DNA of 64,000 bases from Nitrobacter vulgaris (GTDB lineage Bacteria; Pseudomonadota; Alphaproteobacteria; Rhizobiales; Xanthobacteraceae). The notes under the pieces were generated by a model. The model saw only the letters and a program-made list of their open reading frames with translations. It was not told the origin of the DNA and searched no databases. The stretch's first letter is position 1; each line of letters begins with the position of its first letter. The position numbers were made by a program, and so were the translations under genes. The stretch lies in the NCBI RefSeq assembly GCF_031453995.1, contig NZ_JAVDPZ010000010.1, positions 62,001 through 126,000 on the forward strand. The letters are read 5' to 3'. Positions 1 through 7,577 of the stretch are shown here, in pieces.

Positions 1-602
1 TCGCATCGATCGTGAGCCCGGCGTTCAATCGCGTTCCGGCACCAAGCCGTCATTGTCTCGATGTCGGGTTTCAGACGCGTGGCTGAATCTCCGGCGAAAG
101 CCAGAAAGTCACCGAGGTTTTGCGTGGAAACACCGATGAGAAGCGGGATATCGGCAATCAGGGCCTCGGCAATGACCGCTCGCAGCCCCCGGCCGTGCGC
201 TTCTTCCCTGCCAAACTTGTTGATGACCACCAAATCGACGTGTTCGAGCACCGCGCGCTCGATCCAGGCGTCGATGCGCGCGAAGGCGTCCTGATCAAGC
301 CGGCAGCCCCTTGCTTCGTTACCGCGGTCCAGCGAGATCTTGACCTCGTCACCGCACAACAGATCCTTGACATACATGTCGCATCGACGCCGGCCTTCCC
401 GATGCGGGTTTGACTGGACGACGCCACCGAGCTTGTAACTGGAAGCGATCAGAACGGCAGCGCATTGAGCTATCAGAGCATCCCTGACGAGACCGTCATC
501 GTAAGCCACCACCCCGATCGGCCTCAGGCCGGGGTCCGTATGCTCGGCAGAAATTTGGGGAGCAGGGCGCCGCTCCATCGTTCCCTCTTCTGCATCAGCC
601 AT
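1..602 (-). CDS. DUF2478 domain protein (C-terminus off window)
   Basis: Translating the minus strand from the ATG at 602 gives an uninterrupted frame of about 200 codons that runs off the left edge without a stop. The protein has a Rossmann-like start (RPIGVVAYDD), then CDMYVKDL, and later DLVVINKFGREEAHGRGLR followed by IPLLIGVS. The last two segments are typical of DUF2478, a nucleotidase/P-loop-like family often found near molybdate transport or nitrogen-fixation genes. No function is established for this copy. No strong Shine-Dalgarno precedes the ATG, so an internal start such as MERRP (around 578) is possible. The family call is from recognition of the conserved NKFG..E..GRGLR stretch. 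Confidence 0.72.
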   Translation of the reverse strand, partial: MADAEEGTMERRPAPQISAEHTDPGLRPIGVVAYDDGLVRDALIAQCAAVLIASSYKLGGVVQSNPHREGRRRCDMYVKDLLCGDEVKISLDRGNEARGCRLDQDAFARIDAWIERAVLEHVDLVVINKFGREEAHGRGLRAVIAEALIADIPLLIGVSTQNLGDFLAFAGDSATRLKPDIETMTAWCRNAIERRAHDRC

Positions 603-932
603 GTCTTGAATTCTTGTTTTGATTTGATCGCTGCTCGGTTCTTTTTACGTTGCTCATTTCCCGGCCCGCGCTTTTTCCGGCGCGGAGAAAGCCGCTGGTG
701 CTGTTTCAGAGCGGCGTCACGATCAGCAATACGCTGTTTCATTGCGACAGGCAGGCCACGGAATGGTCTATCAGGGCAAGTGAAACCGACGCAAAGCGGC
801 CTGTCAAGTGATCCCATATGAAGGGTCTGCCTGCCCTTGCGTAGTCAGCAGCGCGGAACGCGCTTGTCGGATTGATGACAGAATGGGACCTTGCCGGAGC
901 GTCTGCCACCGCAAGCGAATCGGGAGCTATGT

Positions 933-1925
933 GTGAAAACGGCCATTACAAAACTATTCGGCATCCAGCATCCGATCATCCAGGGCGGTATGCATTATGT
1001 CGGCTTCGCCGAGCTTGCCTCCGCGGTCTCGAATGCGGGTGGTCTCGGCATCATCACCGGATTGACCCAGAAGACGCCGGACCTGCTGGCGAAGGAAATC
1101 GCGCGTTGCCGTGGCATGACCGATAAGCCGTTCGGTGTAAATCTGACGTTTCTCCCCGCGTTCACCGCGCCGCCATACCCTGAATATATCCAGGCGATCG
1201 TGGAAGGCGGCGTCAGGATCGTCGAGACGGCGGGCCGCAATCCGGAGCAGTACATGGCCGCGCTCAAGGCTGCCGGCATCAAGGTGATCCACAAATGCAC
1301 CTCCGTGAGGCACGCGCTGAAAGCGGAACAGATCGGTTGCGACGCGGTCAGCGTCGACGGCTTCGAGTGCGGCGGTCACCCGGGCGAGGACGACATCCCC
1401 AACATGATTCTGCTGCCGCGCGCCGCCGACGAACTCAAGATTCCGTTCGTGGCGTCGGGCGGCATGGCAGATGCGCGCAGCCTGGTCGCCGCGTTGGCGC
1501 TCGGTGCCGACGGCATGAACATGGGCACGCGCTTCATAGCCACGAAAGAGGCGCCGGTGCATGACAACGTGAAGAAGGCGCTGGTCGCGGCCTCCGAACG
1601 CGATACCCGGCTGATCATGCGCGCGCTGCGCAACACTGAGCGTGTCTTGAACAACCGCAAGGTCGAGAGACTCATGGAGATCGAGCGGGAGAAAGGCGAG
1701 AGCCTCAAGATCGAAGACATTATCGAGGAGGTCGCCGGCATCTATCCCAAGGTCATGGTTGAAGGCGACTTGGATGCCGGCGCCTGGAGCTGCGGCATGA
1801 CGGTTGGTTTGATCGACGACGTGCCGAGCTGCAAGGAGCTGATCGATCGCATCATGGGCGGTGCAGAGCGCATCATCCGTCAGCGGCTGACAGGTCTGCT
1901 CGACGGCAAAATGGCTATGGCTTAG
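933..1925 (+). CDS. Nitronate monooxygenase family flavoprotein
   Basis: A 330-residue FMN TIM-barrel protein of the nitronate monooxygenase (2-nitropropane dioxygenase) family, which oxidises alkyl nitronates to carbonyl compounds and nitrite. The N-terminus GIQHPIIQGGM, the central GGHPGEDDIP and the C-terminal phosphate-binding segment SGGMADARSL...LGADGMNMGTRF are family hallmarks. I chose the GTG at 933 because GGGAG lies 6 bases upstream. An in-frame ATG at 891 would add 14 residues without homology and has no Shine-Dalgarno. It converges with the DUF3422 gene 41 bases downstream. Bacterial members of this clade are often broad-specificity, so the true substrate is unknown. Confidence 0.88.
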   Translation: MKTAITKLFGIQHPIIQGGMHYVGFAELASAVSNAGGLGIITGLTQKTPDLLAKEIARCRGMTDKPFGVNLTFLPAFTAPPYPEYIQAIVEGGVRIVETAGRNPEQYMAALKAAGIKVIHKCTSVRHALKAEQIGCDAVSVDGFECGGHPGEDDIPNMILLPRAADELKIPFVASGGMADARSLVAALALGADGMNMGTRFIATKEAPVHDNVKKALVAASERDTRLIMRALRNTERVLNNRKVERLMEIEREKGESLKIEDIIEEVAGIYPKVMVEGDLDAGAWSCGMTVGLIDDVPSCKELIDRIMGGAERIIRQRLTGLLDGKMAMA

Positions 1926-1966
1926 CGGATTCGAGAATCGGCTGTGGTCTCGGCGCTTTCGAAAAC

Positions 1967-3283
1967 TTAGCTGTCGTGGCCGATGTGCTTGTGGCGAATA
2001 CGGCGCACGATCGACCAGATCGTTAACGCCGCCACCGGAATGAAGCCCGCCGTCAGATAGCCCGGCTCGATCGCGACCGTTCCGGACTCATGGAGCGCCT
2101 TGGCGACGTAGCCGAACAGGCTGACCACATAATAGGTGATGGCCGCAACCGACAGCCCCTCGACGGTGGTTTGCAGCCGCAGTTGCATCCGGGTGCGGGC
2201 GTTCATCGATTTTAGCAGTTCCTGATTCTGCTGTTCGAGTTCGACATCGACCCGCGTGCGCAGCAGGTTTGCCGCCCGCGACAGCTTGAACGATAGGTTT
2301 TCCTGACGCGCCTCGGTGGTCACGCAGGTTCGCATAGCCGGCGCCATTCGCCGCGCCAGAAATGACGTCCATGTCGGCAGACCGGACACCTTCCGCTCGC
2401 CGATGGTCGTCAGCCGCTGCTGCACGATCTCGTAATAGGCGCGGCTGGCGCCGAAACGAAACACGCTCGCCGCCGCGCCGGCCTCGACCTCCGCGGCCAG
2501 CGCCGTCAGTTCGTCGAGCAGGTGGCGGTTGTCCGCGAGATTGCCGTTATTGCGCATCTTGTCGGTCACTTCGGCAAGGCGCTGCTCGACCTCGCTGATC
2601 GAAGGCGCGAGCCGCTGCGCCTCGGGCAGGCCGAGCAAAGCGAGCGTGCGATAGGTTTCGATCTCGATCACCCGTTGCGCCAGCGCGCCGGCGCGATCGG
2701 GATTGAGCTTGCGGTCGACCACCAGGATTTTCACGAATCCGGACGGATCGGGCTGGAAGTCCGTGGCGTAAATCGCTGCGCCATCGTTGTTTTCAGCAAG
2801 CGCCAGACTGGTTCGCTCGAACAGCCGCTCGGGCGGTTGAACAGCGGGCCCGTCGGCGAGCACATGCATGTCGATCGCCACAAGCAACGGCCCGGGCTGC
2901 GGCACAAGTTGCATTGGGGCAGCCAGCGCGGCGGCGGGCGGGTGAAACGGAATGCCCTCGGCAGGAGAGTGCAATTCCCAGGTGTAGGTCGTAAATTCGG
3001 AATGCTGCTCCCACCGCAGCGTCGTGGTGCCGAAGGCCACGCGATAGTGCCGTTCGGAGGCGGTCGGTACGGGCAGGCCACGTGCCGAGCAGAATTTCGC
3101 GAGGTTGGCGAGGTCTATCTGCGCGCGCTCGCCGGCCGTGTCGAACGCGAAATGCAGAATTCGGGCGGGGACGGTCAGCGCCGTGAAGGGCCGCGCATGG
3201 AGTTCGCCGAGAATCGCGGTGCGGAGCGGATGCGGAGCAAGCCGGGCGGACTCTGCGTCCCCAATCGAGACTTCCGCGCTCAT
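1967..3283 (-). CDS. DUF3422 family membrane-anchored protein
   Basis: A 438-residue protein whose start (HPLRTAILGELHARPF) and overall length match DUF3422, a family of unknown function common in alpha- and betaproteobacteria. The first 330 or so residues look soluble. A helical, probably coiled-coil stretch (residues about 220-350, rich in Glu, Gln, Arg and Leu) is followed by two hydrophobic segments near residues 375-395 and 405-425 and a basic tail (RRIRHKH). This suggests a C-terminally anchored inner-membrane protein. It is transcribed alone, convergent with the upstream flavoprotein gene. No catalytic motif is visible and I assign no function. Confidence 0.85.
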   Translation of the reverse strand: MSAEVSIGDAESARLAPHPLRTAILGELHARPFTALTVPARILHFAFDTAGERAQIDLANLAKFCSARGLPVPTASERHYRVAFGTTTLRWEQHSEFTTYTWELHSPAEGIPFHPPAAALAAPMQLVPQPGPLLVAIDMHVLADGPAVQPPERLFERTSLALAENNDGAAIYATDFQPDPSGFVKILVVDRKLNPDRAGALAQRVIEIETYRTLALLGLPEAQRLAPSISEVEQRLAEVTDKMRNNGNLADNRHLLDELTALAAEVEAGAAASVFRFGASRAYYEIVQQRLTTIGERKVSGLPTWTSFLARRMAPAMRTCVTTEARQENLSFKLSRAANLLRTRVDVELEQQNQELLKSMNARTRMQLRLQTTVEGLSVAAITYYVVSLFGYVAKALHESGTVAIEPGYLTAGFIPVAALTIWSIVRRIRHKHIGHDS

Positions 3284-3421
3284 GCGATCCTTTCCGGCGT
3301 ACGTCGCTTGTTCTGTTGACGGTGCAACGACCGCGGCAGCGATGCGCGGTGTTGCGCTTCCTGATAAGCCGAGAACGATTGCCGATCAACGGCGATCCGG
3401 AGCAAACGGGTCACGCGCGCC

Positions 3422-3634
3422 TCAATAATGCGGCGGCGGCTCGCTAGCCGGGGCTGGCCGCCCGGCTTCCGCCTCCCGCAAGCGCTCGCCGAGTTCGGCA
3501 ATCTGTCGCATCAGCGAGTCGATCTGCTTCCACTGCGCAGTGACGACCTGATTCAGGGCCTCGATGGTCTCCTCCTGATGCGTTGCGCGCATTTCCAGCG
3601 CATTGATGCGATCCGCGAATGCCTTGTCATTCAT
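3422..3634 (-). CDS. slyX: SlyX family protein
   Basis: A 70-residue protein, almost entirely one predicted coiled coil (RINALEMRATHQEETIEALN, then IDSLMRQIAELGERLREAE), ending in the Pro-rich PPPHY tail typical of SlyX. SlyX is a small conserved protein of unclear function. The ATG at 3634 lies inside the last codons of trhO, overlapping it by 8 bases, so the two genes are co-transcribed and probably translationally coupled. Confidence 0.88.
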   Translation of the reverse strand: MNDKAFADRINALEMRATHQEETIEALNQVVTAQWKQIDSLMRQIAELGERLREAEAGRPAPASEPPPHY

Positions 3635-4394
3635 CGCACGGCATTCCGTCCATCATCTGGTCCGGGGATCGGGATTCCTTCAGCCCGTGACTGAGAGCGA
3701 TTCTGTCATCGAATACAAAACATTCGCCTCGCCAGCGGCTTTCGCTTTCAGGAATGTCCTCGAGGTATTTCAGGATGCCGCCCTTGAGGTGATAGACTTC
3801 CCCGAACCCGCGCGACAGCAGGTAGGAGCTTGCTTTCTCACAACGAATCCCGCCTGTGCAAAACATTGCGATCCTGTGATGCTTGTGCGGATCGAGTTCT
3901 CGCGCGGCGAAATCCTTGAACTTTCCGAAACGGGAGAGTTGCGGATCGACAGCGCCTTCAAAGCTGCCCATCGCCACCTCGAAGGCATTGCGGACATCGA
4001 TCAGAAGTGTGCCGGGCGCGGCGATCAGTTCATTCCAGTCCCTCGGGCCGACGTAGATGCCGACCGCGCGGGTCGGATCGGTCGCGGGGTCGCCCAGCGT
4101 CACGATCTCTTTCTTGAGCCGGACCTTCAGCCGTGCAAACGGCATCGTCGAGGCATGCGAGAATTTCAGCTCGAGATTATTCAGCCGGCCGGAGAACAGC
4201 GGGCCGGTCCGTAATTCTGATACCAGCGTGTCGATTGCGCCCGGCATTCCGGCGACGGTCCCGTTGATGCCCTCGGCAGCGAGCAGGATCGAGCCCTTGA
4301 TGGACTGCCCGGCGCACAGCGCGCGCAGCGGTTCGCGCAACTCGCGAAAATTCGGCAGCGGCGTAAATTGGTACAAAGCGGCAACCTTGAGCAT
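3627..4394 (-). CDS. trhO: tRNA uridine(34) hydroxylase, rhodanese family
   Basis: A 255-residue TrhO/YceA-type protein. TrhO hydroxylates U34 of tRNA to 5-hydroxyuridine, the first step of the 5-(carb)methoxyuridine modifications. The N-terminal domain (LYQFTPLPNFRELREPLRALC) precedes a rhodanese domain whose active-site loop CTGGIRCEKAS carries the catalytic Cys and matches the family signature. The usual Asp-rich RDWNELI and LLIDVRNAFE segments are present. Length is a little short of E. coli TrhO because the Zn-like C-terminal extension is reduced. It is the first gene of the trhO-slyX pair. The start at 4394 fits the beginning of the conserved domain. Confidence 0.92.
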   Translation of the reverse strand: MLKVAALYQFTPLPNFRELREPLRALCAGQSIKGSILLAAEGINGTVAGMPGAIDTLVSELRTGPLFSGRLNNLELKFSHASTMPFARLKVRLKKEIVTLGDPATDPTRAVGIYVGPRDWNELIAAPGTLLIDVRNAFEVAMGSFEGAVDPQLSRFGKFKDFAARELDPHKHHRIAMFCTGGIRCEKASSYLLSRGFGEVYHLKGGILKYLEDIPESESRWRGECFVFDDRIALSHGLKESRSPDQMMDGMPCDE

Positions 4395-4582
4395 GGAGCG
4401 GGTTTAGCAGCCCGCGCTGCGTCGAGAAACCCATGCAATAATTCAATAGAGGGTCGATAGCGGATAATGTCCCTTTATGTCCCGCTTCGTCGTGCAGACC
4501 GGTCTTCTGCCGCCATCTGCAACGGCCGTTGCATACGAGGTTCTATTGCCGTTCGACCGTCAGGGAATACTTCGTCGCATAG

Positions 4583-4608
4583 AAAAAGCCGGCCCGCAAA
4601 GGGCCGGC
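4583..4608 (-). terminator. Rho-independent terminator of csbD
   Basis: Perfect 8-bp GC stem (GCCGGCCC at 4588-4595, GGGCCGGC at 4601-4608) with a GCAAA loop. Read on the minus strand it is followed directly by TTTTTCT. It lies 50 bases past the csbD stop. Confidence 0.9.
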
Positions 4609-4658
4609 CTTCACGTCAAAATGCGACGCACGTTTTAGTTGGATCAAGATTAGTCAGA

Positions 4659-4874
4659 TCAGAGTTTCTTGTTGATTGCGGCTGCTGCTTTGTCAGCAGC
4701 GTCCTTGGTCGCTTCCTTGGCGTCGCCAAGCGCGTTCTGACCCTTACCCTTTAATTCTTGAATCGCGCCTTCACCCTGAAGCTTCTCCGAACCGACCGCT
4801 TCGCCAATTCCCTGTTTGGCCTTACCGATTGCTTCGTTGACGGTACCCTTGATCTTGTCGGTAGTGGAACCCAT
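4659..4874 (-). CDS. CsbD family stress protein
   Basis: A 71-residue CsbD-like protein: small, hydrophilic, rich in Lys, Gly and Ala, beginning MGSTTDKIKGTVNEAIGKAK with the internal repeat-like GKGQNALGDAKEATKDAADK. CsbD proteins accumulate in the general stress response of many bacteria but have no known biochemical activity. AAGGAG lies 8 bases before the ATG. An EcfG-type promoter (4907-4931) lies upstream and a strong terminator follows, so the gene is a single-gene stress-induced transcript. Confidence 0.93.
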   Translation of the reverse strand: MGSTTDKIKGTVNEAIGKAKQGIGEAVGSEKLQGEGAIQELKGKGQNALGDAKEATKDAADKAAAAINKKL

Positions 4875-4906
4875 AAGTTTTTCTCCTTCACGTCAGCCTG
4901 CACCAT

Positions 4907-4931
4907 AACGTGCAATGCGTTGAAGGGTTCC
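4907..4931 (-). promoter_or_regulatory. EcfG-type general stress promoter of csbD
   Basis: On the minus strand GGAAC (4927-4931) and CGTT (4907-4910) are separated by exactly 16 bases. This matches the GGAAC-N16/17-CGTT consensus recognised by the alphaproteobacterial ECF sigma factor EcfG (PhyR-NepR cascade). Transcription would begin about 25-30 bases before the csbD ATG. The match and its placement are seen; sigma use is inferred. Confidence 0.82.
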
Positions 4932-4988
4932 TGCGGTGGAAAAGGGACGTGCCGTTCCGCATTCAAAAAGAAATTCAGAAGAGAGGTC

Positions 4989-5020
4989 CATGAGCGGGTC
5001 GAAAGGGTGATCCGCTCATG
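4989..5020. other. Long stem-loop between MCP and csbD
   Basis: CATGAGCGG (4989-4997) pairs with CCGCTCATG (5012-5020), extended inward by a G-U pair and two more pairs, leaving an 8-base loop. It sits 50 bases past the chemoreceptor stop. On the minus strand a T-rich stretch follows about 15 bases later, so it may end the chemoreceptor transcript, though it is not a classic terminator. Confidence 0.5.
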
Positions 5021-5069
5021 ATTCATGTTCGCGCCAGATGCGGCTATGGATCGAGGATATCGTCCCCGA

Positions 5070-7166
5070 CTAAGCAGCTCTGACCGTTGCGAGAAATTTC
5101 TCGACCTCCTGCTTGAGACGACCAGTGTCCCCGGACAGGGACTTCGCCGCCGCAAGGGCCTGCGTGGAGGCGCTGCCTGTCACCGAAGCTCCGTTGCTGA
5201 CCTCGATAATGTTGGAGGAAACTTCTGAGGTTCCGGCAGCAGCCTGCTGGACGTTGCGGGATATCTCCTGAGTTGCCGACGCCTGCTCTTCGACTGCCGA
5301 AGCGATCGTGGCAGAAATCTCCGCGATCTTTCCGATGACGATCCCGATTTCCTTCACGTTATCGACAGAGTCGTCAGTCGCCGACTGGATGCTTGTAATC
5401 TGCTGGCCGATTTCGGCGGTGGCCTTCGCGGTCTGTTCGGCCAACGCCTTGACCTCGGACGCTACGACGGCAAACCCCCGGCCGGCTTCACCAGCGCGAG
5501 CGGCCTCGATCGTTGCATTGAGTGCCAGGAGATTGGTCTGGCTGGCAATCGTATTGATAAGTTCAACCACGTCTCCGATCTTCGTGGATGCCTGCGACAG
5601 CGAATTGATACGCTGGTCGGCGCTATGAGCCTTCTGCGCCGCGTCGTTTGCGATCCTCGAGGCTTCCTGCACCTGCCGGCTGATTTCATTCACGGAGGCC
5701 GCCATTTCCTCACTTGCAGAGGCCACAGACTGAACGTTGACCGTTGCCTCCTCGGAAGCCGCTGCCACAGCTGATGACAGCTGATGGGTTTGCTCGGCCG
5801 TCTTGGTCAAGGCGGTCGCCGAATCTTCGAGTTGGGTCGCCGCCGAGGATACGGTCTGGATCACTGCGCCGACCGCCGCTTCGAAGCCATCGGCAAGGCG
5901 GTGCATGTCCGCTTTGCGCTGCTGCGCAGCAAGTTGATCCTGCTGCATCTTGGCTTCCGCTTCATCGCGCGCCTTCTGCTCGGCCTTGACCTTGAAGGTT
6001 TCGACCGCCCGCGCCATGTCGCCCATTTCGTCCTTGCGGTCGAGCCCGGGCAGGACGACGGAGAAATTGCCTTTTGCGAGTTCACCCATCGCTGTCGTCA
6101 GCGCCGCCAACGGCCGCAGGATTCGCGAGAACGCTATCCAGAAGCTGACAAAAGCGAGGGCGATACAGCCCAGAAATATCAAGCCGGCGATGAGCAGTTT
6201 GGATGAGCTGTTTGCAGCCTCCTTGGCCGCCTCCTGGTCGGCCGCTTCACCGACTGCATTGGCCAGCCGAAGTATCGAATTGATCGCGGTCGTCGCCTGC
6301 GCCACATAGTCGTTGCCGCTGATCTTGTATTCACCCGTCTCGGCTGCCGCGAGTACGGCGTCGCGAGTCTGGCCGTAGATCTGGAAATAATCTCTCTCGA
6401 CACCCGAGATCGCATCAGCAACTTTTCTCGGCAAGTCGGCGCGCATACGAGCCGGTGAAATGGTTTCCCATGCCAGCTCAACATTTCCGCGGAAACGAGC
6501 GATCGTCCGCAAGTTGGTCGTGGAAATCTTGGCGCGGGAGCCAACCATCCCTCCGAAGAGCGCGCGCTCCCTTCCGGCGTTCTCTGCCATCTGCGCAGTC
6601 AGATGACGTAAGCTGACCAATTGCGTCAGGGCCGCTGTAGGCGGGCGGGTCAGCGTTTCCAAAGTGAGCCGCAGCCTGTTGCCGGATACGTCAATCAGCT
6701 TGGTGATGGTCGGCGAGAAGCTCTCCACGACGTCCGGGTTCCGTTCCGATCCCCGCTTGGGAAGATTCTCGTCGAGGCGCGTGCGAAATCCGACGAACCC
6801 CTGGAAAGCGCTCTCGGCCTCCGAGATTTTCGATTCCGCAGATTTCATCGCCGGATTTCCGCGCAGCAGTTGCGCGGCTTCCGAAAATGCGCGATCGGCG
6901 GCTTGCCGTGTTTCGGCGATCTGAGGACGGAGTTCTGCGGGCAGCGCATCGGGAGACTTCAGCGGCGCGTTCGTAAGTCCGCGCTCCACCGCCCATTGTC
7001 CCGCGCTTCGCAACAGCAATTGCGAGATGTGGTTCACTTCGAGGAATGCTTCAGATTGCTGTCGCTGTTCGTAGGCTTGATAGGCCGACATTCCGGCGGA
7101 AAGTGCGCCTATCATGACGAGCGCGGAGACGATCGCGGGCAGTGTAACGCTTATCTTCGCCTTCAT
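5070..7166 (-). CDS. Methyl-accepting chemotaxis protein
   Basis: A 698-residue transmembrane chemoreceptor. TM1 is at residues about 7-29. A mostly helical periplasmic sensor runs from 30 to 322, with an AVERGLTNA segment near 59-67 that recalls NIT-type sensors. TM2 is at about 324-346, the HAMP domain at 347-400, and the cytoplasmic signalling domain at about 440-690 with the conserved hairpin tip (AGRGFAVVASEVKALAEQT). The C-terminus lacks a CheR-docking pentapeptide. I chose the Met at 7166 (MKAKISVTLP) because AAGGA lies about 8 bases upstream and it places TM1 at the N-terminus. A frame extends to 7310 but that part is not conserved-looking. No che genes are nearby. The ligand is unknown. 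Confidence 0.92.
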   Translation of the reverse strand: MKAKISVTLPAIVSALVMIGALSAGMSAYQAYEQRQQSEAFLEVNHISQLLLRSAGQWAVERGLTNAPLKSPDALPAELRPQIAETRQAADRAFSEAAQLLRGNPAMKSAESKISEAESAFQGFVGFRTRLDENLPKRGSERNPDVVESFSPTITKLIDVSGNRLRLTLETLTRPPTAALTQLVSLRHLTAQMAENAGRERALFGGMVGSRAKISTTNLRTIARFRGNVELAWETISPARMRADLPRKVADAISGVERDYFQIYGQTRDAVLAAAETGEYKISGNDYVAQATTAINSILRLANAVGEAADQEAAKEAANSSSKLLIAGLIFLGCIALAFVSFWIAFSRILRPLAALTTAMGELAKGNFSVVLPGLDRKDEMGDMARAVETFKVKAEQKARDEAEAKMQQDQLAAQQRKADMHRLADGFEAAVGAVIQTVSSAATQLEDSATALTKTAEQTHQLSSAVAAASEEATVNVQSVASASEEMAASVNEISRQVQEASRIANDAAQKAHSADQRINSLSQASTKIGDVVELINTIASQTNLLALNATIEAARAGEAGRGFAVVASEVKALAEQTAKATAEIGQQITSIQSATDDSVDNVKEIGIVIGKIAEISATIASAVEEQASATQEISRNVQQAAAGTSEVSSNIIEVSNGASVTGSASTQALAAAKSLSGDTGRLKQEVEKFLATVRAA

Positions 7167-7577
7167 TTTCGGATCCTTCCGATGCAGGTGAACTCTTCGC
7201 CGATCAACCGTTCTCAGTTGATCGAGGCTGGTGTTGGTCGCTGTAGTACGGGTTAGGACGTTGTGCTTTGATGCGCGGCTGAGTGGCGAGAAGGCCCCGC
7301 GGTACGACACATGAACCGTTCAAATCGGCGGTATCTTCGAGCTACAGGATTAAAATTTTACCAATAAACGCGAGTGGATGATGTCTCGCAACCAAACCTT
7401 GCGTTCGGTTCAGGCTCTAACCGCGTTTTTCCGTTTGGTTTTCGATTATGAAAAATATGAAATGAAGCCGGCCTTTCCCTATTTTAAAGATATTTTCCTT
7501 ATAGCGGTAAGATCATTGCCTGTAGTAATCCCGAATCGGACCGACGGCGTCGAGTACCCGAACAAGAGGACATTGCG
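7167..7577. other. Intergenic region, MCP / fadE
   Basis: A divergent promoter region of about 410 bases, markedly AT-rich between 7340 and 7510 compared with its surroundings. A 67-codon plus-strand frame at 7378-7581 overlaps the fadE start and has no Shine-Dalgarno; I treat it as non-coding. I see no convincing palindrome or sigma-factor box. Confidence 0.5.

Noticed and set aside
524..742. Small basic minus-strand protein starting MKQRIADRDAALKQ
   Set aside because: Overlaps the DUF2478 N-terminus, lacks a Shine-Dalgarno and has low third-position GC; cannot be supported.
2522..3319. 265-codon plus-strand frame opposite DUF3422
   Set aside because: Shadow frame; DUF3422 on the other strand is clear.
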